Of a DNA stretch of 64,000 nt, positions 54,472 through 63,916 are shown piece after piece. The notes below the pieces were generated by a model. That model ran no database searches, had not been told where the DNA came from, and was given only the letters and a program-made list of their open reading frames with translations. This DNA is from Halomonas sp. KG2 (GTDB taxonomy: Bacteria; Pseudomonadota; Gammaproteobacteria; Pseudomonadales; Halomonadaceae): NCBI GenBank assembly GCA_030440445.1, contig CP098528.1, positions 1,116,001-1,180,000 on the forward strand, written 5' to 3'. The position numbers and the translations under genes were made by a program. The stretch's first letter is position 1. Every line of letters starts with the position of its first letter.

Positions 54472-56450
54472 TAGTGGGGCTCCTTAGTGGGTGGTGCATG
54501 CTCGGTTTTTATCTGGACGTGATGGCGAAACGACTGGCAGGGCATATCGCCTGGCTGTTCTTGGGGAGGCGCTAGAGCAAGTGTTAGCGACGAGCGAGCT
54601 AAGGTGGCAATGGATTGATGACTGCGGCTTTCTAACGCGGCAAACTCCTCCAAAAGTGGTGGTTGTTGTGCTGAACTGGGTGTTTGCAGTAAGCCGAACT
54701 TGCGGCTAACGAGGCCTCCCCAAGTGGCACTGCTAGAATATTTCACCAGTGGAGCGGCTCCAATCAGCCCCAGCCATGCGGGGGTTAACCAACCAAACGC
54801 AGAGGGTGAAAAGAGTATCATCGTGCCTGCCCAAGCAATACCACACAGCGTCATCCACCCAGTGTGGTGCCATGTTTCTCGCCAGCTTAGCGAACGCTCT
54901 CCCCGGTGTTGGGTTTGCCAGTCAATGGCTCGGCCAATCAACACGTTGATGATAAATAAGCTATGCCACGCCATCATCAGTGGTGCAATCAATGCAGCAA
55001 ACAGAATTTCCAAGAGTGTGCTGGTGACAAGCTTGAGTCGCCCGCCGTAAGCATGGGGGCATTGCCAGAACGTTAGTAATAGCCCCAACAGCTTGGGCGC
55101 AATCAGCATACCCAGCGTTACACTTAACAGACTCAGAGAGAGGGCTTCAGGCAAAGGCGGGTTTGACGTGGTCTCAATGGCTTGATAACCCACCATCAGG
55201 CTGGTGCAGAGCAGAAGCCCAAGCCAAACAAGCGAAGAAAGGTAGGCAAACGCGCCGAATAAAAAGTGTAGCCGACTAATCGGGTGAAAACCGGCGCCGG
55301 TGAGTAAGCGTAAGTGCTGCAGGTTGCCCTGTAGCCAGCGGCGATCACGCTTGGCAAAGTCGAGCATGTTACTCGGCATAGCTTCAAAGCTGTTGTGTGA
55401 CGCGCTAGCGTAAGGGTTATGGCGAGATACGGCGGTGGTCGCAGAGGTATCCAGTAACACCTGCCAGCCGCCCCGTTTCAAGAGAGCCGCTTCGACGAAA
55501 TCGTGGCTTAATAGCTCCCCTCCCAGCGGTGGCTTACCTGAAAGGATAGGTAACCCGGCATGGGCCATAAAGGCCCGAGTGCGAATAATCGCATTGTGGC
55601 CCCAGTAATTCGCCGCATCGCCCTGCCAGAAGCTTTGGCCAGTTGCCAGCATCGGGCTGTAGAGTGCTGAGGCTAGCTGGGTAAAACGTCCAAATAGCGT
55701 GCGTTGGCCAACAGGGATAGGCACCGTTTGAATAAGCCCTACGCTGGGTTGCCGCTGCATCCGGTGGACTAAGTGCAGCAGTGTAGCGCCACTCATTAGG
55801 CTGTCGGCATCTAGCACCACCAAGTAGTCATAGCGGCGGCCCCAGCGGCGGCAAAACTCTGCGATATTGCCTGCTTTGCGGCCATCATTATTAGGGCGTC
55901 GCCGATAATGAACGGCTATCTGTCCGGCCAGGCGCTGTTGCAAGGCAGCCACATGGGCCGCTTCGATGTCTGCCATGGCCGACTCATGAGTATCGCTCAA
56001 TACAAACACTTCAAAGTATTTGTTGATAGCACTGGGTGTTCCTGCACCATACGCTTCTGCTTGCTGGAGAAGTGAATGACACGTTGCTTCTAGCCCTGCA
56101 ATGGTCGGGATGGGAGGTTCTGCATAAATAGGCATTATTAGCGCGGTGCGGCTGATTAACAGGCTAGCATTGGGGTTTTCAATGGCTTGGCGACGTAAGC
56201 TGAGTGGATCGCGGCGTAGCGCACAAAGCACAAAGCCACATAGTGCCCCCCAGAAAGCCAGCGCTATCCAAGTAAACGTTAATGCAAATAGGATCAACAT
56301 GGTGAGCTGCCAGCCAATGGCAAAGTTGGCAACGACCTTCGCCATCGCGATACAGCCACCAATGCTGGTGGCTAACACCGTGAAAGCAAAGAAGGCTCTA
56401 CGACCGTTAAGCCAGGGCATCGAAGGCCGCAACGCGTGGAGATCAGGCAT
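54471..56450 (-). CDS. opgH: Glucans biosynthesis glucosyltransferase H
   Basis: Inner-membrane beta-glucosyltransferase that builds the osmoregulated periplasmic glucan backbone from UDP-glucose. It has 659 residues, shorter than the roughly 850 of E. coli. GT2 motifs are seen: VVLDADSLMSG (DxD), ETAL-equivalent SHDFVEAALLKRGGW, RDRRWLQGNLQH (QxxRW-type). Several helices flank the catalytic domain. ATG 56450 overlaps the opgG stop by eight bases; a farther upstream start would overlap more. Confidence 0.93.
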   Translation of the reverse strand: MPDLHALRPSMPWLNGRRAFFAFTVLATSIGGCIAMAKVVANFAIGWQLTMLILFALTFTWIALAFWGALCGFVLCALRRDPLSLRRQAIENPNASLLISRTALIMPIYAEPPIPTIAGLEATCHSLLQQAEAYGAGTPSAINKYFEVFVLSDTHESAMADIEAAHVAALQQRLAGQIAVHYRRRPNNDGRKAGNIAEFCRRWGRRYDYLVVLDADSLMSGATLLHLVHRMQRQPSVGLIQTVPIPVGQRTLFGRFTQLASALYSPMLATGQSFWQGDAANYWGHNAIIRTRAFMAHAGLPILSGKPPLGGELLSHDFVEAALLKRGGWQVLLDTSATTAVSRHNPYASASHNSFEAMPSNMLDFAKRDRRWLQGNLQHLRLLTGAGFHPISRLHFLFGAFAYLSSLVWLGLLLCTSLMVGYQAIETTSNPPLPEALSLSLLSVTLGMLIAPKLLGLLLTFWQCPHAYGGRLKLVTSTLLEILFAALIAPLMMAWHSLFIINVLIGRAIDWQTQHRGERSLSWRETWHHTGWMTLCGIAWAGTMILFSPSAFGWLTPAWLGLIGAAPLVKYSSSATWGGLVSRKFGLLQTPSSAQQPPLLEEFAALESRSHQSIATLARSSLTLALAPPQEQPGDMPCQSFRHHVQIKTEHAPPTKEPH

Positions 56451-57972
56451 CGGGATACCACACGTAATTCCAGGTTTCAGTAATCGGCTCTCCTTCAACC
56501 ATCAGCCGTAGCCGGATATCACTAGGCTCGCTGCTGGGGGGCAGTCGGAAAGTGGCCCGTTGTCCGTTGTTGGGTAGTGTTTTAACTTGAGGTAGTAATA
56601 CCTCGCCATTGAGCACGCTGATGTCCAACTCGATTGGCTCGCTTGATGTCAGGTCATCCAGTTTGCCGCCCTGGAAGTCGACAATAAATTGGCGCTGATC
56701 AGCAGAGGGGGAGTCGGCCTCGCCTGGAACCGCTGCGTTTCCATGGCGGGTGCGCACAACCTTGCCCAGTGAATTAGCCTCGGGCTGTTCATTGAGCGTA
56801 AACGTTCGATAGTGAAGGTGGCGAGACTCGCCAGCAGTGAGCGCCTCCTCGGCCACCCAATAAGCCACTATATTGTCGTGAGTCTCATCTGGCGTGGGAA
56901 TTTCGACGAGTTCTACATGCCCTGGTCCCCAGTCAGCAAGGGGTTCGACCCACTGGCTGGGGCGGCGATGGTAGTGGGCTTCAAGGTCTAGGTAGCGGTT
57001 AAAGTCCCGCTCCCGCTGCATTAGACCAAACCCAGAAGGGGAGTCGTCCATAAACGCTGATACGCGAAGCGATGAGGGGTTTTGCAACGGCCGCCAAATC
57101 CACTCGTCGGCCCCCGTGTGGATTAGCAAACCATCAGAATCATGTACCTGGGGACGAAAGTCATCAGCTCGTTCGGTGCCGGCTTCCCCAAAGGTGAACA
57201 TGCTGGTGAGCGGCGCAACCCCTAGCTTTGCTATATCAGAACGTGCAAACAGCGTTGCTTCTACATCTGCCTCGGTGCTCTCGCCCGGCGTTAACGTAAT
57301 GCGGTAGGCACCGCTTAGCGATGGGCTATCCATGAGGGCGAGTAGCGTAATGCTGTCAGAATCTTCATCAGGCTTGTAGAGCCAGAATTCACGAAATTCG
57401 GGAAACTCTTCACCACTGGCTAATGCGGTATCAATGGCAAGGCCACGGGTAGAAAGGCCGTAGGCTTGGTCGCGTCCTACTAAACGGAAGTAACTTGCGC
57501 CAAGGAAAACAGCAAATTCATCGGCATAATCATCACTATTGATAGGATAGTGCAGCCTAAAACCGGCATGACCGCTGCCCGTTAAATCATGCTCTAACAA
57601 ACGGTTGGCATCGCCATCGTACTGAAAGTCATCGGCCGAGAAAGAGAGTGGTTCAACGTCACCATCGTCGATCACATTAATCGTGACGGGGGTTTGAAAT
57701 ATAAATCCGCTATGAAATAGCTGCATACTGAAAGGGCTTTCATCGCGCCAGTAGGCTCGCTCGGGATTGAAACGGATTTGTCGATACAGGTCGTAATTTA
57801 ACGACGTCAGAGCGCTGGGAAGCGTCTCATGCGGGGGCTGGTAAGGCGCATCGGCTAAGGTTTTAGCACGCTCAATAACGTGGTCAAAAACATCATCATC
57901 GTTAGCAATCGCAGAAAAGGCGATCAAGCAGTTGAATGACAACATCCATTTTGCTGCAGTACGAACACTCAT
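56443..57972 (-). CDS. opgG: Glucans biosynthesis protein G
   Basis: Periplasmic protein required with OpgH for glucan synthesis and branching. It has 509 residues; a signal peptide ends near SAIA-ND. Domain segments typical of OpgG/D are present: IRFNPERAYWRDESPFSMQLFHSGF, ASYFRLVGRDQAYGLSTRGLAIDT, FREFWLYKPDEDSDS, SLTSMFTFGE-like segment and RDFNRYLDLEAHYHRRPSQWVEPLADWG. First gene of the operon opgG-opgH-fkbM. Confidence 0.95.
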   Translation of the reverse strand: MSVRTAAKWMLSFNCLIAFSAIANDDDVFDHVIERAKTLADAPYQPPHETLPSALTSLNYDLYRQIRFNPERAYWRDESPFSMQLFHSGFIFQTPVTINVIDDGDVEPLSFSADDFQYDGDANRLLEHDLTGSGHAGFRLHYPINSDDYADEFAVFLGASYFRLVGRDQAYGLSTRGLAIDTALASGEEFPEFREFWLYKPDEDSDSITLLALMDSPSLSGAYRITLTPGESTEADVEATLFARSDIAKLGVAPLTSMFTFGEAGTERADDFRPQVHDSDGLLIHTGADEWIWRPLQNPSSLRVSAFMDDSPSGFGLMQRERDFNRYLDLEAHYHRRPSQWVEPLADWGPGHVELVEIPTPDETHDNIVAYWVAEEALTAGESRHLHYRTFTLNEQPEANSLGKVVRTRHGNAAVPGEADSPSADQRQFIVDFQGGKLDDLTSSEPIELDISVLNGEVLLPQVKTLPNNGQRATFRLPPSSEPSDIRLRLMVEGEPITETWNYVWYPDA

Positions 57973-58044
57973 GAGCGAGTTCCTTTCGATTGCATGCCAA
58001 CATGGTAACCATAAAATCAGTATATGAAATATTTCAACAAAAGT

Positions 58045-58068
58045 TATACCATTGATCCTATTGGTATA
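58045..58068. promoter_or_regulatory. Dyad in the divergent opgG/sulfatase promoter region
   Basis: TATACCA-N10-TGGTATA, a perfect seven-base inverted repeat, lies between opgG (start 57972) and the sulfatase-type gene (start 58149). It is a candidate operator that could coordinate the two transcripts. Confidence 0.45.
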
Positions 58069-58148
58069 TGATTTTTATGGTCGTGTGCAAGCTTTAAACT
58101 CCATTAAGCGTGTAATGTTTAGGTGATTGCTATGCTGTTGAAGCGCTG

Positions 58149-59762
58149 ATGATTCGTCTTCTACTCACATGTATAACGCTCAACTTTCTACTGGTATTGC
58201 CGCTTTGGTGGCGTTTCGGTGAGATTGGCTCTCCTCTAATTGCTTGGGAAGCATGGCTTATAGCCCCTGTAATGCTACTTATTCGCCCTGGTAGCTTACG
58301 TCGCTGGTTGGCTATTTTGTTGGTAGGTTGGCTGGCGTTGGTATCGGCAGCCAACCTAGGTGATGCCGCGACACACACCGCGTTTGGGCGATCACTTAAT
58401 CTCTATCTGGACGTGCCTTTGGTGCGCTCTATCTACCATTTGCTAGTAGGTAATGTAGGTCAACTGGCAGCAATTTTCCTGATGTTGTTGGGCAGTGCGG
58501 CCCTGCTAGGTAGTTTATGGGTGATGCTGCGATTGCTGCTGCCTGCTAAGCCTCTATCGGTGAGGCGTGCTTCAGGTGCTCTAGCCATCCTCGTGATGAT
58601 CACCGCAGCAGGTTTCGCGGTTTCCGAGGCTAACGGCAAGCGATTGGTCGCTAAATCAACGCTGCCTGCTGTTAACACCACGCGTTTCCAGTGGGAACAG
58701 GTAGTGGCGACTCATCGGGCGAGAGTGGCGTTTAGCGAACAGCTGCAGGCGTCACCGTTAGAGCCTAGCCCATTACCCGGTTTGTTGGGGCGCAATGTCT
58801 TATTAACGTTTATTGAATCTTATGGTGTATCGGCCATTAATGATGCTCGCTACAGCAGTGTCGTACTGCCTACGCTAGATGACATACAGCAACGTTTGGG
58901 TCAGCGCGATCTACACGCTGTTTCGGGGTTGCTAGAAGCGCCTATTCGGGGAGGTCAGTCTTGGCTTGCTCATGCCACGGCGCTAAGCGGTCGCTGGATT
59001 GATAATCAGCTATGGTATCGGCTGATGCTGGAAAGCGGTCATTCAACGCTGATTAGTGATTTTAGTAGCACTGGGCAGCGGACGCTTAGTGTCATGCCAG
59101 CCATTACGTTGGCTTGGCCAGAAGGGCTGGCCTACGGATTTGATGAGATTGCAGCAGCGAAAGATTTACCCTATGCCGGGCCAGCGCTGAACTGGGTCAC
59201 AATGCCCGATCAGTTCACGCTGGATTACACCCAGCGACATTTGTTAGGCGAAGCGCCGGTATTCGCGCAACTTGCACTTATCTCTAGCCACGCGCCATGG
59301 ACACCAATTTTACCCGTTTTCGAAGACTGGTCGATGATAGGCGATGGGCGTATTTTTGCCCCTTGGGAGGAGGCCGGTGATCCGCCAGAAGTGCTTTGGC
59401 AGGATATTGAGCGTATCCGCGACCATTACGCTTGGTCGATAGACTACGCTGTGAAGGTCACTGGGCGTTGGGCCGAGCGAGTGGTTGATGACAACACTCT
59501 ATTGATTGTACTGGGAGATCATCAGGCGGCACCGCTGATTACCGGCGACAACGCCAGTGCAGCGGTGCCCGTGCATGTGATTAGCGGTGACCCCCGACTC
59601 TTAGCACCTTTCAAGGTACGTGGTTTTATTGATGGCATGCTGCCGTCACTGGAAAGCCCTGAGGAAGCCGCGAAAATGAGCCAGCTGCGTCATTGGTTAC
59701 AGCAAGATTTCGGCACGCCAGCATTAACTTCTTCTGGGTCAACGACTGAGACGACACCATGA
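58149..59762 (+). CDS. Sulfatase-fold phospho-transferase/hydrolase (membrane-anchored)
   Basis: A 537-residue protein: five hydrophobic helices (residues 1-165) then a periplasmic alkaline-phosphatase-superfamily domain. Motifs: LLTFIESYGVSAIND near 225, AQLALISSHAPWTP, IVLGDHQAAPLITG with the metal His. Resembles LTA-synthase/OpgB-like phosphoglycerol transferases or phosphoethanolamine transferases. Being divergent from opgGH, decoration of periplasmic glucan is likely but not shown. Confidence 0.82.
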   Translation: MIRLLLTCITLNFLLVLPLWWRFGEIGSPLIAWEAWLIAPVMLLIRPGSLRRWLAILLVGWLALVSAANLGDAATHTAFGRSLNLYLDVPLVRSIYHLLVGNVGQLAAIFLMLLGSAALLGSLWVMLRLLLPAKPLSVRRASGALAILVMITAAGFAVSEANGKRLVAKSTLPAVNTTRFQWEQVVATHRARVAFSEQLQASPLEPSPLPGLLGRNVLLTFIESYGVSAINDARYSSVVLPTLDDIQQRLGQRDLHAVSGLLEAPIRGGQSWLAHATALSGRWIDNQLWYRLMLESGHSTLISDFSSTGQRTLSVMPAITLAWPEGLAYGFDEIAAAKDLPYAGPALNWVTMPDQFTLDYTQRHLLGEAPVFAQLALISSHAPWTPILPVFEDWSMIGDGRIFAPWEEAGDPPEVLWQDIERIRDHYAWSIDYAVKVTGRWAERVVDDNTLLIVLGDHQAAPLITGDNASAAVPVHVISGDPRLLAPFKVRGFIDGMLPSLESPEEAAKMSQLRHWLQQDFGTPALTSSGSTTETTP

Positions 59763-59782
59763 CCTAGCCTGTCATCCTTAGC

Positions 59783-59838
59783 AGTTGCTCAGTTGCTCAG
59801 TTGCTCAGTTGCTCAGTTGCTCAGTTGCTCAGTTGCTC
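59783..59838. repeat. Seven tandem copies of an 8-bp unit
   Basis: AGTTGCTC is repeated seven times without interruption (56 bases), 20 bases after the sulfatase-type stop and before the convergent DUF4870 gene. An 8-bp period shifts frame with each unit change, as in phase-variable loci, but here the repeat lies outside any supported gene. Confidence 0.95.
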
Positions 59839-59910
59839 CTGCGCCTAGCGCCGTCGCGAAGTTTGCTGCAGCAAATGCTGGCGTGGTTGGAGGGGGGCGA
59901 TACTTAGTTG

Positions 59911-60261
59911 TTACCAGAGCCAACTGCCAGGACGAGCCGGCGGCTCTCCCTTGCGCACTGCGAGCCAGCCAATAATACAGCGCACACCAAGCCACACGGC
60001 TAATAGTGGCCATAGCAAGGTGCCTACTAACATCAAGCTAAGGGTAAAGGTGGCGATAAAGTAGAGGCAGCCTATCCAAAAAGTCCGGATCAAATAGCGG
60101 TAGTGCGCTTGCAACCACGGCGCGGCCTCTTTGCGATATACGTAAGCGACTATAACGCCAATCAACAGTGTAATATTGGCTGTTACTAGACCCGCTAAGT
60201 AGAGCGCGTAAATGATCTGGGGTGGGCGCGTTTCCTCAGTGGGACTATAACGCTGGGTCAT
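59911..60261 (-). CDS. DUF4870-type small membrane protein A
   Basis: A 116-residue protein with three hydrophobic helices and the segment VIVAYVYRKEAAPWLQAHYRYLIRTFWIGCLY, characteristic of DUF4870-like proteins. It ends in PGSWLW. Paralogous to the gene at 61216-61608; the two flank the lipid A acyltransferase gene in one operon. Function unknown. Confidence 0.78.
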   Translation of the reverse strand: MTQRYSPTEETRPPQIIYALYLAGLVTANITLLIGVIVAYVYRKEAAPWLQAHYRYLIRTFWIGCLYFIATFTLSLMLVGTLLWPLLAVWLGVRCIIGWLAVRKGEPPARPGSWLW

Positions 60262-60279
60262 AAATTACCTCGTTACCCG

Positions 60280-61212
60280 TTAGTAAATCCGAAATTCTCT
60301 GGCGTTTGCCAGCCCTTGCTGTTGCTCTATGACCTTGCGATAGCGTTTGTATTCCCACTGATACTGCGTTGGGTCAAGCGCAATTGACGCTTCTACGCTG
60401 GCATTAACACCAGTGGCTGAGACCACATCATCGGCGCTGTAAACCTGCTCATCGGCGTCAAGGAAATGAATTTCAAACCCCTTGCCGGGCACCCGTAAGG
60501 CAACGCCAGTGACTACTCTTGCCTGAGTGCGGGCGACCAGTTTCGGTAGCAGCGTTGCCGTATAGGCATCGCGCCCATAAAAAGGGGCAAATACACCGCT
60601 ACCCCAGTTCGGTTCTTGATCCGGTAAGATGCCAATAGCTTCGCTACGCTTAAGCGCTTTGAGAAGGGCAGCGACGCCTCTGGCGTTGGTGGGTACCAAG
60701 CTGGCTCCCATGCGCTCACGGCCATGGCGAATAATAGGCTCAAGGTCGGCAATTTTGGGGGGTTCGTACATGGCGGTAAAAGGGAAGTGGCTGGAGAGCC
60801 AAAAATTAAGCACCTCCCAGTTACCAAAGTGCGGAGCAAGCACAATGACGCCGCGGCCATCGGCGCGGGCGCTGTCTAGCTTATCTCGGCCATGAACCGA
60901 CAAAATGCTGGCTGCTACTTTTTCGGGCGCAGCCATCCACGCATGGCCAAGTTCCAGCATTGTCGCCGCCGAGTGGCGCAGGCTTTGTATGGCAAGGGCT
61001 TTGCGCTGGCTGGCAGTGGCTTCTGGGTTAACCACTGCCAGATTGATTTCCGTCACCTGACGCTCTCGTTTGCTAAAGCGATAGACCAGCGGACCTAACC
61101 GCACGGCGATACGCCATAGCACGCCAAGTGGCCAGCGCGCCAGGAGCTTCCAAAGGGCTATGATGGCACGTGCTTGGAAACGTGATTTTTTAGACGGTGA
61201 CTGCTCTGTCAT
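60280..61212 (-). CDS. lpxL: Lipid A biosynthesis lauroyl/myristoyl acyltransferase
   Basis: A 310-residue acyltransferase of the LpxL/HtrB family: one N-terminal membrane helix, the catalytic HX4E motif as HFGNWE near residue 128, and ILPDQEPNWGSGVFAPFYGRDAYT later. It adds a secondary acyl chain to Kdo2-lipid IVA. Which of LpxL or LpxM it is cannot be decided. It lies between two DUF4870 genes with short gaps of 3 and 18 bases, indicating one operon. Confidence 0.88.
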   Translation of the reverse strand: MTEQSPSKKSRFQARAIIALWKLLARWPLGVLWRIAVRLGPLVYRFSKRERQVTEINLAVVNPEATASQRKALAIQSLRHSAATMLELGHAWMAAPEKVAASILSVHGRDKLDSARADGRGVIVLAPHFGNWEVLNFWLSSHFPFTAMYEPPKIADLEPIIRHGRERMGASLVPTNARGVAALLKALKRSEAIGILPDQEPNWGSGVFAPFYGRDAYTATLLPKLVARTQARVVTGVALRVPGKGFEIHFLDADEQVYSADDVVSATGVNASVEASIALDPTQYQWEYKRYRKVIEQQQGLANAREFRIY

Positions 61213-61215
61213 AAA

Positions 61216-61608
61216 TTACAGGAACCAGCTATCAACGTTGGTTGGCGCACGCTTCTCCTGCAGACCCTTAAAGCCTTTCACACAGCGAACAATAAACCAT
61301 ACGGCCAACGCCAATAGCATGGGGATGCCAATCAGAATAAACGTTAGCAACGTGGCGATGCTGCCGTAGAGCAGCCCAATCCAAAACGTACGGATCTGGT
61401 AACGGTAGTGCTCATCTAGCCATTCAGGTCCTTTACCACGATAGACATAGGCGATAACGATGCCGACCAGCGAGGTAAACCCTACCAAAAAGCTTGCCAA
61501 ATAAAGCGCGTAAATCACCATCGCCATGGTGGTATCCGGCTGTTCTGAAGACGTACTGTCGTTAATTACTTCACCTTCTAAAGGTGCTTTGTTGGCATCG
61601 TCGCGCAT
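61216..61608 (-). CDS. DUF4870-type small membrane protein B
   Basis: A 130-residue protein with an acidic 28-residue leader and three helices; core segment VGIVIAYVYRGKGPEWLDEHYRYQIRTFWIGLLYG is closely related to protein A downstream. It ends in VDSWFL, echoing the SWLW end of its paralogue. First gene of the operon with lpxL. Function unknown. Confidence 0.8.
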   Translation of the reverse strand: MRDDANKAPLEGEVINDSTSSEQPDTTMAMVIYALYLASFLVGFTSLVGIVIAYVYRGKGPEWLDEHYRYQIRTFWIGLLYGSIATLLTFILIGIPMLLALAVWFIVRCVKGFKGLQEKRAPTNVDSWFL

Positions 61609-61695
61609 AACCGATCCTTTTTGCTATTCGCCATGAGGCGTCCCCGAGGACGCCGTTAAAGCTCACTATGATAGCGCGGCTGGCGCGGCTTATCA

Positions 61696-62079
61696 TTAGC
61701 GGGTAGCAGGTCGGCAAATTTCCAGCAAATTACCGTCTGGGTCGCGTAAGTAAATCGACTCAATTGGACCATTAGCGCCTTGGCGAGCAACTGGGCCAAG
61801 CTCTACGTCAATAGCAAGTGCATCTAAGTGCTGTTTGAACTCATCCAGCGGCAGTTGGCAGCGCAGGCATAAATCCAGGCTGCCTGGGGTAGGGGTGGCA
61901 GAAACAGGCGCAATATCAGTGTCGGTTTGATGCAGGCGCAGTGCCGTGTCGCCTAGCATAAGATCTACCCGCTGTGCGTCTCGGTAGCGCACGTCTAACC
62001 CCAGCACACGGGAGTAAAAATCCACGGCGCGACCCATATCAGTCACCGTAACTACAAGATGGTCAAAACCTGAGAGCAT
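61696..62079 (-). CDS. VOC-superfamily protein
   Basis: A 127-residue single-domain VOC protein. Metal-ligand candidates are present: His in FDHLVVTVTDM, His in LRLHQTD, Glu in GPIESIYLRDPDGNLLEI, the layout of metal-dependent glyoxalase/dioxygenase-like members. ATG 62079 follows AAGGAAAG. Divergent from the methyltransferase gene at 62119. Substrate unknown. Confidence 0.85.
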   Translation of the reverse strand: MLSGFDHLVVTVTDMGRAVDFYSRVLGLDVRYRDAQRVDLMLGDTALRLHQTDTDIAPVSATPTPGSLDLCLRCQLPLDEFKQHLDALAIDVELGPVARQGANGPIESIYLRDPDGNLLEICRPATR

Positions 62080-62118
62080 GCCACTTTCCTTAAAACAAAC
62101 GTAAAACATGAGAATACG

Positions 62119-62766
62119 ATGATGCGACGCTGCCCGCTATGCTATACGCCTGAACCGGCGCTTTATCACCAAGACCGTCGCCGCGATTACTACCAGTGTG
62201 CCACGTGCGCCTTGGTGTTTGTGCCTGCCGAGCAGCATTTAGATGCGCATCAAGAAAAGGCAGAATACGACCAGCATCAGAATTCGCCGCATGATACGGG
62301 ATATCGGCGTTTTTTGGGGCGTTTATTTGCTCCGTTAGTGGCTAAGCTACCACAAGATTCCCAAGGGCTAGACTTTGGCTGTGGCCCAGGGCCTACGCTG
62401 TCGGCGATGTTTGAGGAGGTGGGGTTTGCGATGGCGGTTTACGATATTTTTTACGCCCCTGACGTTGAAGTACTAAACCGCCAGTATGACTTTATTACGG
62501 CCACCGAGGTGTTAGAGCATCTCGCGAGGCCAGGCGAAGAGCTTAGTCAACTGGTCGAGAAAATAGTCCCTGGGGGCTATCTTGGGGTCATGACAAAGCG
62601 TGTCAGTACCCCAGCAGCATTTGCCCGCTGGCACTATATAAACGACCCGACGCATGTGAGTTTTTTCAGCGAAGCGACGTTTTGTTGGATAGCCGAACGT
62701 TGGGGCATGGTGGTGGAATTTCCCGCAGCGGATGTGGTGTTGCTCCGCCGCAGACCATTAACTTGA
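62119..62766 (+). CDS. Zinc-ribbon class I SAM methyltransferase
   Basis: A 215-residue protein: an N-terminal zinc ribbon (CPLC...CATC, residues 5-33) followed by an SAM domain with GLDFGCGPGPTLSAMFEEVG and TATEVLEHLARPGEEL. Segments such as YINDPTHVSFFSEATF are typical of sugar- or polysaccharide-type methyltransferases of this layout. Substrate unknown. Confidence 0.87.
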   Translation: MMRRCPLCYTPEPALYHQDRRRDYYQCATCALVFVPAEQHLDAHQEKAEYDQHQNSPHDTGYRRFLGRLFAPLVAKLPQDSQGLDFGCGPGPTLSAMFEEVGFAMAVYDIFYAPDVEVLNRQYDFITATEVLEHLARPGEELSQLVEKIVPGGYLGVMTKRVSTPAAFARWHYINDPTHVSFFSEATFCWIAERWGMVVEFPAADVVLLRRRPLT

Positions 62767-62790
62767 TGATTCGGTGCCAGAGTTCATGAC

Positions 62791-63915
62791 TCATGCCATC
62801 TGGCCGATGGCCTTGCGAAAACGCGATAAAGAAAAAGCGAATAGAACGCTACCGATCAACAGCAGCAGCAGAAACTGAGGCCATACTACGTTTATCCCCG
62901 CACCTCGATAAAGGATTGCCTGACCCAGTTCGACGAAGTGAGTGGTTGGTGCGAGCAGCATGATGTGCTGGACAATTTCCGGCATGCTTTCGCGTGGTGT
63001 CGTACCCCCGGATAGCAGTTGCAGGGGCAGCAGTACCAGCACCATTAGCATGCCAAATTGTGGCATGTTGCGTGCAAGGGTGGCGAGAAAGATGCCCATA
63101 GAGGTGGTCGCGAAGAGGTGGAGCGCTGCCCCCACAGCGAACAGTGTCACTGAGCCTGCTATGGGTACCTGTAAGGCCCAGCTAACAACTAAATAGAGCG
63201 AAAGCAGTGCGGAGACCAGAACCACTAGACCCATTGACCAGACCTTGGCCAGCATAATTTCTGCCGGGGTGACTGGCATTGCCAGTAGATGCTCAATGGT
63301 ACCGTGCTCTCGTTCGCGTATCAGCGCTGCGCCAGTGAGAATGATAGAGAGCATGGTAATGTTATCGATGATGGACATCAGCGATCCGAACCAAGCTTTT
63401 TCGAGCCCAGGATTGAAGCGCGCTCGTAGTACTAGGTCGACGGGTGGGGCGCTAGAGTTGCGGTAACGTTGAGTAAACGCGTTGATCTCGTCCATGACGA
63501 TTTGCTGGATATAGCCATTGCCAGTAAACGCTTGGCTCATGCGTGTGGCATCGATATTGAGTTGAATCTGAGGGGCGTGACCAGCCAGTACGTTGCGCTG
63601 AAAATCGGGTGGTATGTTGAGGACGAAAGTGTACTGGCCTGCATCTAGCCCAGGGTCAATCTCACGAAGTGAGATCTTGTCTGGGATAGCGAATTGGGGG
63701 GGATAGAACGCCGTGATAATACGAGATGATAGCGGCGAGTTATCTTCATCAACGATGGCGATGGGAGCCATGTGGAGACTTTCGGGCAACGCGGTCGCCT
63801 TGGTGTAGACCGAGATACTGCACACGTAAGCGATCAGAATTAGCATAATCGGGTCGCGGATCAGGCTCCATAGTTCCTTGACGCCCAGCCGGTAGATAGT
63901 CAAGACACTATGCAT
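62791..63915 (-). CDS. ABC-2-type exporter permease (YhhJ-like)
   Basis: A 374-residue permease: N-terminal helix, a large periplasmic loop (residues 45-170) and five C-terminal helices with the ABC-2 segment GALIREREHGTIEHLLAMPVTPAEIMLAKV. Its start is two bases after the stop of the next upstream gene, so both form an operon. Substrate unknown; such pairs often work with an HlyD-type adaptor. Confidence 0.88.
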   Translation of the reverse strand: MHSVLTIYRLGVKELWSLIRDPIMLILIAYVCSISVYTKATALPESLHMAPIAIVDEDNSPLSSRIITAFYPPQFAIPDKISLREIDPGLDAGQYTFVLNIPPDFQRNVLAGHAPQIQLNIDATRMSQAFTGNGYIQQIVMDEINAFTQRYRNSSAPPVDLVLRARFNPGLEKAWFGSLMSIIDNITMLSIILTGAALIREREHGTIEHLLAMPVTPAEIMLAKVWSMGLVVLVSALLSLYLVVSWALQVPIAGSVTLFAVGAALHLFATTSMGIFLATLARNMPQFGMLMVLVLLPLQLLSGGTTPRESMPEIVQHIMLLAPTTHFVELGQAILYRGAGINVVWPQFLLLLLIGSVLFAFSLSRFRKAIGQMA

Positions 63916-63916
63916 C

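Noticed and set aside
59783..59838. CRISPR array
   Set aside because: Eight-base units without spacers; a simple tandem repeat.
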